NCBI GenBank assembly: GCA_016285575.1
Contig: JAEEQX010000006.1
Span: forward strand, 1 to 57,472
Source: Lachnospiraceae bacterium
GTDB lineage: Bacteria > Bacillota > Clostridia > Lachnospirales > Lachnospiraceae
Length of the DNA: 57,472 nt
Reading direction: 5' to 3'
The notes under the pieces are model-generated. The model worked only from the letters and a program-made list of their open reading frames with translations, searched no databases and was not told the origin of the DNA. The translations under genes were made by a program, and so were the position numbers. Shown here piece after piece: positions 34,552 to 47,017 of this stretch. The stretch's first letter is position 1, and every line of letters begins with the position of its first letter.

Positions 34552-35154
34552 TTATTCTTCGGTAGATGAAGGTGCTTCTGCTTTCTCTGTTGCTGTAGCA
34601 AGGCCCTTGCCTTCTATCTCTGTTGTAGCCCAATTACCGAATCCAAATTCAGGCTCTTTCTTCATGTTGATAAGAAGAACGATAGCGTATACCCAAGGAA
34701 TAAAGAGTGAAATAATTGATACTATTAATGCATTCTCATGGTCCATGCTAATTGTTCTCAACATATCATACATTTTTCTCCAGTTAAACGCTGCAAGGAA
34801 AACAGCAAGCGCAATATCGAGAATTTGACCGATTGCAGGGATAACATTGAGTCCGGCAATAATACCACTTCCAAAGTTAGCAAGACATAACACCAAAATA
34901 CCCATCATCTTTCTGTCAGCAGTATCTATAAAGAATACCTTGTATCTTCTCTTGGGAAGAGTATATTCCAAAAATGTCTGAGCCAAAGGAATAAATGCTA
35001 ACCAGGGATATGGATGTCCTGCATTCTTTGCAATATTATAAAGTGAAATCGCAGGAATCAAGTATGCGGGTACGATAACGAATAAAAATACTATTGCCAA
35101 AACTATAAATACAATAACCATATGCGCTAAAAGAAACGCTACTGCTGCTGCCAT
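34552..35154 (-). CDS. DUF5684-like multi-pass membrane protein
   Basis: A 200-residue protein with four or five hydrophobic segments and a short acidic, Ala/Glu-rich cytoplasmic tail. The stretch LYNIAKNAGHPYPWLAFIPLAQTF resembles the DUF5684 family (signal peptidase-associated or small membrane proteins of unknown role). AGGAGGA precedes the ATG. It lies 25 bases after dnaJ and before a strong terminator, so it may be the last cistron of the heat-shock operon, an arrangement not known from the classic locus. Confidence 0.65.
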   Translation of the reverse strand: MAAAVAFLLAHMVIVFIVLAIVFLFVIVPAYLIPAISLYNIAKNAGHPYPWLAFIPLAQTFLEYTLPKRRYKVFFIDTADRKMMGILVLCLANFGSGIIAGLNVIPAIGQILDIALAVFLAAFNWRKMYDMLRTISMDHENALIVSIISLFIPWVYAIVLLINMKKEPEFGFGNWATTEIEGKGLATATEKAEAPSSTEE

Positions 35155-35179
35155 TATTTTCCTCCTATAAAACTAGCCT

Positions 35180-36343
35180 TTATTTGAATAAACCTTTTTT
35201 CTTCTTTTCCTTAGGAATGCCGTCCTTTGCTGCATTCTTGGTAGCGTTAAGATAATCGCCACTTAATGCATCGAATTGACGAAGCGCTTCCTTGGCTTCT
35301 GAAGATAATCTCTCAGGTACCTTAACTACTAACTTAACGTAGTGATCACCTCTAGCATCCTTGTTCTTGACGTTGGGAACGCCCTTACCCTTGAGTCTAA
35401 GTGTAGTATCTGTAGGTGTACCTGCCTTAATATCATATACTACCTTACCATCCACTGTATCGATGAATATCTCACCACCAAGTGTAGCTACTGAGAAAGG
35501 AAGTGATACTGTAGAGTAAATGTTCATGCCGTCTCTTTTGAATGTTGAGTGGCTTCCTACTACTGCACCAACAAGGATATCACCTCTGGGTCCGCCATTG
35601 CTGCCGGGTTCACCCTTACCGGGGATTCTGCATGCCAACTGACCATCATCAATACCTGCAGGGAACTTAACTGCATACTTCTTCTTAATGGTAGTGTATC
35701 CTGTTCCTCTACAATCGGTACACTTCTCTTTTATAATCTTACCTGTACCGCCACAATCACGACATGTCTGTACCTGCTGAACCTGTCCAAAGAATGAATT
35801 GGTTGTAACAACTACCTGTCCCTTACCTCTACAGGTTGTACATGTCTCAGGTGATGTACCGGGCTTAGCGCCAGTACCCTTACAGGTCTTACATTCTTCT
35901 TTAACGTTAACTTCTATTTCTTTCTCACATCCGAAGATTGCTTCTTCAAAAGTGATACGAACTCTCTGTACTATATCTGAGCCTTTTCTGGGACCGTTTC
36001 TTGATGCACGTCTGCCGCCACCAAAGAAATCGCCGAATCCAAACAAGTCACTGAAGATATCACTAAAGTCAGCGCTGTTAAAATCGAATCCGCCTGCTCC
36101 GCCGCCAGCTGCACCGTCAAATGCTGCATGTCCGTACTGGTCATACTGACGTCTCTTATCGGGATCACTCAGTACTCCGTATGCTTCTGTAGCCTCTTTG
36201 AACTTGGCTTCTGCTTCCGGATTATCGGGATTCATATCGGGATGATATTTTTTTGCAGCAGCTCTGTATGCCTTTTTTATAGTGGCTTCATCTGCATTTT
36301 TATCTACTCCGAGGACCTCGTAGTAGTCTCTCTTATCTGCCAT
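35180..36343 (-). CDS. dnaJ: Chaperone DnaJ
   Basis: A 387-residue type I J-protein. It has a J domain with YHPDMNP (HPD), a Gly/Phe region rich in GGGAGGFDF, four zinc motifs ([32 protein letters not shown]) and the C-terminal substrate-binding domains. It stimulates DnaK ATPase. The ATG at 36343 follows TTGGAGG and begins [13 protein letters not shown], so the longer frame to 36406 is rejected. Confidence 0.97.
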   Translation of the reverse strand: MADKRDYYEVLGVDKNADEATIKKAYRAAAKKYHPDMNPDNPEAEAKFKEATEAYGVLSDPDKRRQYDQYGHAAFDGAAGGGAGGFDFNSADFSDIFSDLFGFGDFFGGGRRASRNGPRKGSDIVQRVRITFEEAIFGCEKEIEVNVKEECKTCKGTGAKPGTSPETCTTCRGKGQVVVTTNSFFGQVQQVQTCRDCGGTGKIIKEKCTDCRGTGYTTIKKKYAVKFPAGIDDGQLACRIPGKGEPGSNGGPRGDILVGAVVGSHSTFKRDGMNIYSTVSLPFSVATLGGEIFIDTVDGKVVYDIKAGTPTDTTLRLKGKGVPNVKNKDARGDHYVKLVVKVPERLSSEAKEALRQFDALSGDYLNATKNAAKDGIPKEKKKKGLFK

Positions 36344-36375
36344 AATTTCCTCCAAGGGATTATATATCGAAATAT

Positions 36376-36400
36376 GTGTCGGGACATTACGCCCCGACAC
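36376..36400 (-). promoter_or_regulatory. Stem-loop between dnaK and dnaJ
   Basis: The perfect 8-pair stem GTGTCGGG/CCCGACAC has a 9-base loop and no T-run after it on the minus strand. It is more likely an mRNA processing or stability element, or weak attenuator, than a full terminator. Confidence 0.55.
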
Positions 36401-36436
36401 AATCACTTATGATTCTATGTTGAATCTTTTAATTAA

Positions 36437-39042
<2,606 letters not shown>

Positions 39043-39076
39043 TTCTATCTCCTCCTCAATTCGTTATTGCTAACGA

Positions 39077-40108
39077 TTATTTTTTATCATCTTTTTTATA
39101 CATCGTATCAAGCTGTGACTTAATCGTCTTGATGGTTCCGACTACCTTGTCGTAATCCATTCTCTTAGGTCCGATGATACCTATCATACCGCGCATGCCA
39201 TCGCCGAATTCATAATTGGCTGTGACAATACTGCAATCCTTCATGGTCTGAATCGGAGATTCCTCACCGATGTATACCTTAATCTCATTCTTGTTATCAC
39301 TCTCATCTTCATCTATAAGTTGTGTAAGAAGATGCTTTTCTTCGAATGCGTTAATTAAATCGCTGGCCTTCTGGTTGTCTGATAACTCAGGATACTTGAA
39401 TATGTTGTTGGCACCTGATGTATATATCTCAAGATCATCTTCTTTGATGGTCTCTGCAACAGCATCCATCACATCTTCAATTATCGAACCGTATATACCG
39501 GCCTGCTGCTTAAGTGATGTAATTAATCCTAAGTTGATGTTTTCAACCGAGAGTCCGTTAAGATGTGTATTAAGAAGAATGTTGAGTTTGAGCATTGTCT
39601 CATCATCAAGTTTTTCTTCTACATCTATAACAGTATTCTTGATTACATTGCCTTCGATAACTATTACCGCAAGTATATGTGCATCATCTATTCTGGATAG
39701 CTGTAAGAACTTAATGGCGTTATTCGAACTTCTGGGAGCTGTAACCATGGTCGCATAGTTGGTGTTGATTGCCATTAACTTAGCGGCCTGCTTGAGCATA
39801 TGGTCAAGCTTCTCTTCCTTTTCAAGCAATACATCCTTGAGCTGTTCGACTTCCTTCTCATGCTCTTGCATCATCGTATCTACATAGAAACGATAGCCCT
39901 TGTCGGAGGGAATTCTACCTGCTGAGGTATGGGGCTGAACTATGAATCCAAGTTCTTCGAGATCTGCCATCTCATTTCTTATAGTAGCGGATGAGAGATT
40001 AAGATCTGTGTACTTGGATATTGTTCTTGAACCAACCGGTTCACCCGTCTCAAGATAATTCTTGATAATTGCCTGAAGTATTACGGTTTTTCTTTCATCA
40101 AGTTCCAT
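39077..40108 (-). CDS. hrcA: Heat-inducible repressor HrcA
   Basis: A 343-residue repressor that binds CIRCE and silences the chaperone operon until heat shock. It has an N-terminal winged helix (LDERKTVILQAIIKNYLETG, SSATIRNEMADLEELGFI), the SAGRIPSDKGYRFYV linker and a C-terminal GAF-like part with GMRGMIGIIGPKRMDYDKV. The frame opens at a GTG at 40138 inside the CIRCE element; the ATG at 40108 with AAAAGG ahead is the true start. It is the first gene of the operon and autoregulated. Confidence 0.96.
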   Translation of the reverse strand: MELDERKTVILQAIIKNYLETGEPVGSRTISKYTDLNLSSATIRNEMADLEELGFIVQPHTSAGRIPSDKGYRFYVDTMMQEHEKEVEQLKDVLLEKEEKLDHMLKQAAKLMAINTNYATMVTAPRSSNNAIKFLQLSRIDDAHILAVIVIEGNVIKNTVIDVEEKLDDETMLKLNILLNTHLNGLSVENINLGLITSLKQQAGIYGSIIEDVMDAVAETIKEDDLEIYTSGANNIFKYPELSDNQKASDLINAFEEKHLLTQLIDEDESDNKNEIKVYIGEESPIQTMKDCSIVTANYEFGDGMRGMIGIIGPKRMDYDKVVGTIKTIKSQLDTMYKKDDKK

Positions 40109-40131
40109 ATAATCAACCTTTTTTATAATCG

Positions 40132-40158
40132 TTAGCACTCATTTGCGTCGAGTGCTAA
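40132..40158. promoter_or_regulatory. CIRCE operator
   Basis: A perfect consensus: TTAGCACTC-N9-GAGTGCTAA. It sits between the transcript start and the hrcA ribosome site, so HrcA binding blocks hrcA-grpE-dnaK-dnaJ. Confidence 0.99.
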
Positions 40159-40172
40159 TATCCACATCTCAT

Positions 40173-40201
40173 ACTATACAACCGAGTATCACTCCTGTCA
40201 A
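40173..40201 (-). promoter_or_regulatory. Sigma-A promoter of the hrcA operon
   Basis: TTGACA-N17-TATAGT on the minus strand (-35 at 40196-40201, -10 at 40173-40178). The transcript start falls just ahead of CIRCE. Confidence 0.93.
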
Positions 40202-40238
40202 CACTTTTTTCCTAAATAATTCTTTATATATAAAAATC

Positions 40239-40313
40239 GAGTAGGGAGAATTCCATTCTGCCCTACTCGTAGCGCTGCCCGCATACTGCAAAGCAGCAAA
40301 TTTCCATATGCGC
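40239..40313 (-). other. Two strong stem-loops downstream of the histone-like gene
   Basis: Stem A is a perfect 9-pair CGAGTAGGG/CCCTACTCG (40239-40247, 40262-40270) with an inner AGAAT/ATTCT pairing, followed by TTTTT on the minus strand. Stem B is CGCATA/TATGCG (40281-40286, 40308-40313) with an inner CTGC/GCAG hairpin. Stem A may act as a second terminator. The block may be a small RNA or 3' element; nothing in it codes for protein. Confidence 0.5.
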
Positions 40314-40322
40314 TCGTGTGCA

Positions 40323-40351
40323 AAAAGAGACCCGATTGCTCGAGTCTCTTC
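40323..40351 (-). terminator. Intrinsic terminator of the histone-like gene
   Basis: An 11-position stem (AAGAGAC-C-CGA with TCG-A-GTCTCTT, one mismatch) has a TTGC loop and is followed by TTTTT on the minus strand. Confidence 0.88.
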
Positions 40352-40374
40352 TATATATTCAAGTAATATTCTAA

Positions 40375-41127
40375 TTAGATGCCAAAGCTTCCTTCAACGT
40401 TACCGTTGATTACATAGTAAGCTGTGCTCTCCTGAGGCTTAACATAGATCTCAGCGCTCTTGAAATCAGCTGCCTTCTTACCAAGGTCGTATACCCATAC
40501 ATCCTTAGCGATCTTTAAAAGATCATCATAGCTGTATGACTTGTCATCGAACTGAACATAGATATTAACCTTAGTCTCGATCTTCTTAGCTACTGCTGCA
40601 ACCTTCTTAGCAACTGTTGTTGCCTTCTTAACTGCTGCTTTCTTTACAGCTGTTGCCTTCTTAGCAACTGTTGTCTTCTTAGCAGGAGCTGCCTTCTTAG
40701 CGGGAGCTGCCTTCTTAGCAGGTGCTGCCTTCTTTGCAGGTGCTGCTGCCTTAGCGGGAGCTGCCTTCTTAGCAGGTGCTGCCTTCTTTGCAGGAGCTGC
40801 CTTCTTTGCAGGTGCTGCTGCCTTAGGTGCCTCTGCCTTCTTAGCGGGAGCTGCTGCCTTAGGTGCTTCAGCCTTCTTTGCGGGAGCTGCCTTCTTAGCT
40901 GCTGCTTTCTTAGGAGCTGCCTTCTTAGCGGGAGCCTTCTTTGCAGGTGCTGCTGCCTTTGCGGGAGCTGCTGCCTTAGGTGCTTCTACCTTCTTCTCCT
41001 CAACCTTAGCTACAACAGGTGCTGCTGCCTTAGCTGCCTCAGCCTTCTGTTCTTCAACCTTAGCTGCAACTGCCTTAGCGATGGGCTTAACAGTTACAGT
41101 AGTTGTAATCTTCTTCTCTTCTGCCAT
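40375..41127 (-). CDS. Histone H1-like Lys/Ala/Pro-rich protein with DUF6465-like C-terminus
   Basis: A 250-residue protein. The middle (about residues 30-180) is built of AAPAKK-type repeats like the tail of eukaryotic H1 and bacterial H1-like proteins, very basic and probably DNA- or RNA-binding. The last 65 residues form a small folded domain (NIYVQFDDKSYSYDDLLKIA, YVKPQESTAYYVINGNVEGS) of the DUF6465 type seen in Lachnospiraceae. It has its own near-consensus promoter and terminator, pointing to abundant expression. The ATG at 41127 after AAGGAG is preferred over the GTG at 41145. A nucleoid role is inferred. Confidence 0.82.
   Translation of the reverse strand: MAEEKKITTTVTVKPIAKAVAAKVEEQKAEAAKAAAPVVAKVEEKKVEAPKAAAPAKAAAPAKKAPAKKAAPKKAAAKKAAPAKKAEAPKAAAPAKKAEAPKAAAPAKKAAPAKKAAPAKKAAPAKAAAPAKKAAPAKKAAPAKKAAPAKKTTVAKKATAVKKAAVKKATTVAKKVAAVAKKIETKVNIYVQFDDKSYSYDDLLKIAKDVWVYDLGKKAADFKSAEIYVKPQESTAYYVINGNVEGSFGI
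40675..40990 (-). repeat. Coding tandem repeat in the histone-like gene
   Basis: Units of about 18 bases encoding AAPAKK and close variants follow each other, with shorter stretches of other spacing. Such DNA is prone to unit loss or gain between strains. Confidence 0.85.
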
Positions 41128-41216
41128 AACAAATTCTCCTTCCACACCACATAATGGTGTATTTACTTTGGTAAACTATTAAAATTTTACATAGAAAAAC
41201 TAACTCATATAAAGGA

Positions 41217-41245
41217 ATATTAACTTATAGTAACTTTTTTGTCAA
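41217..41245 (-). promoter_or_regulatory. Promoter of the histone-like gene
   Basis: TTGACA-N17-TAATAT on the minus strand. The leader is about 85 bases, with a small ACACCA/TGGTGT hairpin (41144-41160) just ahead of the ribosome site. Confidence 0.85.
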
Positions 41246-41322
41246 ATATTCGGTTGTAATTTCTGTCATTTGGATACTTTTAGAGAAAATTATATACTTG
41301 CCTTGTGCACTATCTACAAAGC

Positions 41323-42516
41323 CTATTCTCTGCCATATTCATTCTTAACAAATTCTCTTAAAGCAACGAGCGATCTTTCTACTTTTTCAGTCTCAATACA
41401 GTAAGACATTCTAAAGTATCCGGGGCATCCGAACGAATCTGAAGGAACAAGAATCAGATTGTACTTTTTAGCCTTCTCACAGAATGCTTTTGCATCCTCT
41501 TCGAGAGCCTTGGGGAAGATATAAAATGTTCCTGAAGGCTTAACAACTTCGAAGCCGAGTCTTACAAGTTCATTGTAGATAAGATTCATGTTCTTTTCAT
41601 ATACAGATAAATCGGATGTAAGATCCAAGCACTCTGCAACTGCAAGCTGAATAATTGAAGGAGGGCAGTTATGTCCTGTACCTCTTGATATCTGTGTGCA
41701 CATACCAACAATGTATTCAGCATCTGTACACTTGGGGTTAACTGCTACATATCCGATACGTTCACCGGGTAATGAGAGTGACTTGGAATATGAATAGCAA
41801 CTTAATGTATTGTCATAGAACTTGGATACATAAGGTGCATCTGCTCCGTCAAATACTATCTCTCTATAAGGTTCGTCGGAGATGATGAAAATATCATGTC
41901 CGTACTCTTCCTGCTTCTTATATAAAATATCAGCAAGCTTCTTAAGTGTAGCTGATGAACAAGCAGCGCCTGAAGGGTTATTGGGTGTATTGATTAATAC
42001 AGCCTGCACATCACATGTAAGCATCTCTTCAAATGCATCAAAGTTAATCTGGAAGTTCTCGAGATTGGGAGGAACTACCTTAAGTACTGCTCCTGTATCA
42101 TTGATGTAATGCATATACTCAGGGAAGAAAGGTGCAAATGTTAATACCTTGTCTCCGTGGTTGGTTACGCATCTAACAGCATGAGCTACTGCACCTGCAG
42201 CACCTGTAGCCATGAAGATATGCTCCATAGTATAATTCATGCCGAATCTCTTATTAAGTGATTCTGCTATAGCTGCTCTTACTGAAGGGATTCCCGGTGA
42301 AGGGCTGTAGCCATGAAGTTTAACAGGGTCTGACTCCTGAAGAAGTCTGATCATTGTTTCAGTGAATTCCTTGGGAGCAGGAACTGAAGGATTACCAAGG
42401 CTGTAATCAAATACATTCTCGTAACCTATTTCTTTTCCTTTCTCGATAGCATAAGTAAACATCTCTCTTATTACCGATTTTGCATTAAGCATCTCCTTGT
42501 AGTCCTGACGTATCAT
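41323..42516 (-). CDS. PLP-dependent class I/II aminotransferase
   Basis: A 397-residue fold-type I aminotransferase. DYSLGNPSVPAPKEF and HGYSPSPGIPSVR near the start, INTPNNPSGAACS, ISDEPYREIVFDG, and SYSKSLSLPGERIGY with the PLP lysine are visible, and FRMSYC holds the substrate-carboxylate arginine. It most resembles the aspartate/aromatic aminotransferase group; the substrate is not certain. The ATG at 42516 follows AAGGAGG and starts MIRQDYKEM; the longer frame to 42561 would overlap the upstream gene and is rejected. Confidence 0.9.
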   Translation of the reverse strand: MIRQDYKEMLNAKSVIREMFTYAIEKGKEIGYENVFDYSLGNPSVPAPKEFTETMIRLLQESDPVKLHGYSPSPGIPSVRAAIAESLNKRFGMNYTMEHIFMATGAAGAVAHAVRCVTNHGDKVLTFAPFFPEYMHYINDTGAVLKVVPPNLENFQINFDAFEEMLTCDVQAVLINTPNNPSGAACSSATLKKLADILYKKQEEYGHDIFIISDEPYREIVFDGADAPYVSKFYDNTLSCYSYSKSLSLPGERIGYVAVNPKCTDAEYIVGMCTQISRGTGHNCPPSIIQLAVAECLDLTSDLSVYEKNMNLIYNELVRLGFEVVKPSGTFYIFPKALEEDAKAFCEKAKKYNLILVPSDSFGCPGYFRMSYCIETEKVERSLVALREFVKNEYGRE

Positions 42517-42541
42517 TTTTGCCTCCTTAATATATGAGATT

Positions 42542-45094
42542 CTACGAATCCCATTTAACATATGTTACAAATCTGTAGCCGTATTTTGCATAGAATTTAT
42601 CCGCCTCATCAACACTAACTTTCATGAGGTTACCTGTCTGAGGGTTAAACCATACATATACGGAATCGCTGTAGCCGACGATAAGTACTGTATTGCTGTC
42701 AGCCATTGCTATAACCGGAATATCCTTATTAAGATAATACTTTATCGTATCATCATCGCAGTTTTTGATTTCAAATGCACGCGACGAAGGGATATTCTTA
42801 TTAAGTATATCTTCTGACTTTTCTCCTCTTAAAAGACTATCCTTAATATTGAGAGGATAACCTTCGTATTCGAGAATCGTCTCTATACATTCTTCCAATG
42901 ATGAATTCTCATCATCTGCTGTATTGCCACCGTCAATCTTCATTATCTGATTAACGTTTCTATAGCTTTCTTTTTTCCAGATGTAATGACCAAGTGAATC
43001 GACTACGCATCCGTTAGCATCTTTTGCAATCTTAATTGCATCCGTAGCTTCAGTAAACTTACCTAAGCATTTCTTTCCTTTGAAAGCATAGAATGATGTA
43101 TCTTCGTCTGATTTACTATCTACCACTATATCCCTGCTTCCTTCGAAAAGCTCAGTCTTGGGATTTTGGAACTTGGTTTTTTTATTGTCCATCTCATTTT
43201 TAAGAGCTATCTGGACAATCTTTTTCATGTTCTCTGTAGCGACGATTTCAACATTGTTCTTTGTCGTCTTTTCCATCGAGTTATTAACTATACTGTCAGG
43301 AGCCGCAGAGATGAATTCTCCATCTTCATTACGTTCAATACGGGTTAAGGTTATCAGATTATCATTAATCTTACAACTTAAAATATATATTCCGTCTTTT
43401 TGATAGTTCTTAATAATCTCATTCTTGTTGTTGATGATGTTGACTTCATACATGGGATATACTTTATCACCGAATTCGTCCTTATATACGTCTTCCTCAA
43501 GTACTCTGCCGTATATCAGATCTTCACCCATGAAGCCAAGTGCTTTTAATGAATTATTACCGAATGTCTCAAGCGAATATTCGTATCCATCCTTAAGCCT
43601 CATAAATGTAATCTTACCATTACCGTTATTACTGTCATTTTTCTGCCATGCTATATTGGATTTGCTGGGCGATACATAAAGCATATCGTTTTTAAGATTA
43701 TCTACTACAACCTGAGTCTCATAAGAATCAACGAATCCTTTATATAACTTATTATCAAGATAGAAATAAAAGTTATTAACCGAATCATAGAAAGCAAGTT
43801 TTTCTGCATCATGCCTCATGATTTCATAAGGCTTGTCGGAATCAATGAATACTATTTCAGTTACAACGTTTCTTGCAGCATCGTATTGCAGGATATTAAT
43901 ACCGCATTCGCCTTCATGGTCCCCTCTGTTAAAATATCCGTACACGCAGAATAATACATTATCGGAATCATCCACGTTAAGAATCTTAATATCATGTGAA
44001 GGGTTAAGACATCTCGCATCGAAATTATCTGTATTATAAAAAGAATACGCTGTCTGGAATCTGTTGTTTTTTGAATTAACTATAAAGAGCGAATTGTTAT
44101 TTACAAAAGCATATGTATTGCCATCTTCACTCTCCATTGATTCAAAATCATCCTTGGTAATACCAAGCATCAATTTATCATTATATACAACACCGTCATC
44201 AGCAAATATAATCGTATCCATATATCTGTCAAAGTCTAGAAGATACATTCTCTCCTTACCCTTGATAAAACGATAGTATTCTGTGACTACATAATTCTTA
44301 CTTCTATTCTCTGCATCGGATGCTGTAGTAACCATGTACTCCAGTTTCATTGATGCATTCTTGGAATCTATTTCTTCGACAGTACATACGGGCTCTGTCT
44401 TTTTTGATACACTAAGTTTTCCCCATGTTAACTGATCCATGGAACTATGAATATTAACATGTTCAAAATTGGTATTGTCACCGGAAGAGTTACTCTCCAT
44501 GTAAACGGTAAGTTCCTGATCCGCTAAATCCTTATCAAAAGTACATTCATTAAAATGATATACGAATTCAAGTTTCTCACTGAAATTTAGTTCATCATCC
44601 TGGATAACTCTTGCATAATAATATGCATGCTTTTCCGAAGCAAGAGTTACATCTATCATTAATGAATACTCTGTCTTATCATTAATAAGGTCTCTGAAAG
44701 AAAAAGCAAGATCGACATATTCTCCAGTCTCTTTATATCCTGTTATTTCACCCTCTTCAATGAATCTGTCTTTATCAATACTTCTAAGTTTGTAAGAGAT
44801 TTTTTCTATTCTGCTTCCTTCTTTATAAAGTCTTGCATTAAGTTTTCTGCCTTCTTCCAAAGGAGTAATGCCATCTCTTATATATGAATAATCCATCTCC
44901 TTGGTATAACCAAAGAGGCGGTTATAATCATGATCATCGTGTCTAACAACAAAAATAGGAAGGGAAGCCTGGCTCATATCTTTTGCAAGATCTGTATTGC
45001 CTGTATTTAGAAAGTACTCAAAAAAGAGTATGGAAATGATAAACCATATCAATACTATAGGGTATTGCCATGCTTTTTTAAGTATCAGTTTCAT
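42542..45094 (-). CDS. Large membrane-anchored protein with degenerate C39-like C-terminus
   Basis: An 850-residue protein with one N-terminal membrane anchor (about residues 10-30), so the rest is probably outside the cell. The middle is beta-rich and acidic with many short Asp/Asn/Tyr segments, possibly a propeller. The last 130 residues (EECIETILEYEGYPL, YYLNKDIPVIAMADSNTVLIVGYSD, WFNPQTGNLMKVS) resemble a papain-like C39 domain. A Cys is kept, but the usual His before the VGY segment is Thr and the Asp is Asn. It is therefore probably inactive as a protease. AAAGGAGGAG precedes the ATG. No family name can be given with confidence. Confidence 0.65.
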   Translation of the reverse strand: MKLILKKAWQYPIVLIWFIISILFFEYFLNTGNTDLAKDMSQASLPIFVVRHDDHDYNRLFGYTKEMDYSYIRDGITPLEEGRKLNARLYKEGSRIEKISYKLRSIDKDRFIEEGEITGYKETGEYVDLAFSFRDLINDKTEYSLMIDVTLASEKHAYYYARVIQDDELNFSEKLEFVYHFNECTFDKDLADQELTVYMESNSSGDNTNFEHVNIHSSMDQLTWGKLSVSKKTEPVCTVEEIDSKNASMKLEYMVTTASDAENRSKNYVVTEYYRFIKGKERMYLLDFDRYMDTIIFADDGVVYNDKLMLGITKDDFESMESEDGNTYAFVNNNSLFIVNSKNNRFQTAYSFYNTDNFDARCLNPSHDIKILNVDDSDNVLFCVYGYFNRGDHEGECGINILQYDAARNVVTEIVFIDSDKPYEIMRHDAEKLAFYDSVNNFYFYLDNKLYKGFVDSYETQVVVDNLKNDMLYVSPSKSNIAWQKNDSNNGNGKITFMRLKDGYEYSLETFGNNSLKALGFMGEDLIYGRVLEEDVYKDEFGDKVYPMYEVNIINNKNEIIKNYQKDGIYILSCKINDNLITLTRIERNEDGEFISAAPDSIVNNSMEKTTKNNVEIVATENMKKIVQIALKNEMDNKKTKFQNPKTELFEGSRDIVVDSKSDEDTSFYAFKGKKCLGKFTEATDAIKIAKDANGCVVDSLGHYIWKKESYRNVNQIMKIDGGNTADDENSSLEECIETILEYEGYPLNIKDSLLRGEKSEDILNKNIPSSRAFEIKNCDDDTIKYYLNKDIPVIAMADSNTVLIVGYSDSVYVWFNPQTGNLMKVSVDEADKFYAKYGYRFVTYVKWDS

Positions 45095-45133
45095 ATGCTC
45101 CTCCTTTCCTAAAAATATAAAAATCCTAAGTGC

Positions 45134-45167
45134 TACAAAAGGTCTGCAACTTTCGTTACAGACCTTT
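45134..45167 (-). terminator. Terminator of the ATP synthase operon
   Basis: The stem AAAGGTCTG/CAGACCTTT (45138-45146, 45159-45167), with an inner AAC/GTT extension and TTTC loop, is followed by TTTTG on the minus strand, four bases after the atpC stop. Confidence 0.85.
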
Positions 45168-45170
45168 ACA

Positions 45171-45575
45171 CTACTTTATTGAATTCAATCTGCATATAGC
45201 TTTTTTAAGTGCTATCGATGCTCTGTCGACATCGGTTCCCGGGTCCTTATTAGCCAGTCTGTCCTGAGCTCTCTTGAGTGCTTCCTCCGCTCTCTTCTCA
45301 TCTATCTCGCTCGGCCATTCGATAATCTCAGCGAGAATCGTTACGCTATCGGGCTTGATAACAGCGAATCCTGAATGAAGTGCAGCATTCTTAGGTTGCT
45401 CGGGTTCTGTTATCGTGAGTATTCCGGGTTCTATAATGACAGTCATGGGAATGTGGTGTTTAAGTACACCTATCTCACCCTCGGTCGTATTGAATTCGAC
45501 CATTGAGGCCTTGCCCTCATAGAACATTCTTTCCGGAGTTATGATTTTAACATCGAAAAGATTATTATCTTCCAT
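45171..45575 (-). CDS. atpC: ATP synthase F1 subunit epsilon
   Basis: A 134-residue epsilon subunit. The N-terminal beta sandwich has FDVKIITPERMFYEGKASMV, TTEGEIGVLKHHIPM and LHSGFAVIKPDSVTILAE. The C-terminal helical hairpin has KRAEEALKRAQDRL. It is part of the central stalk. ACGGAG precedes the ATG. Last gene of the atp operon. Confidence 0.96.
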   Translation of the reverse strand: MEDNNLFDVKIITPERMFYEGKASMVEFNTTEGEIGVLKHHIPMTVIIEPGILTITEPEQPKNAALHSGFAVIKPDSVTILAEIIEWPSEIDEKRAEEALKRAQDRLANKDPGTDVDRASIALKKAICRLNSIK

Positions 45576-45592
45576 TATATATCTCCGTGTGA

Positions 45593-47002
<1,410 letters not shown>

Positions 47003-47017
47003 TTACTCGTCAAAAAT

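Noticed and set aside
40109..40138. Upstream GTG start of hrcA
   Set aside because: It lies within the CIRCE element and lacks a ribosome site; the ATG at 40108 has one.
40675..40990. Regular direct repeats that could suggest a CRISPR array
   Set aside because: The repeats are contiguous, without unique spacers, and encode the AAPAKK units of the histone-like protein.
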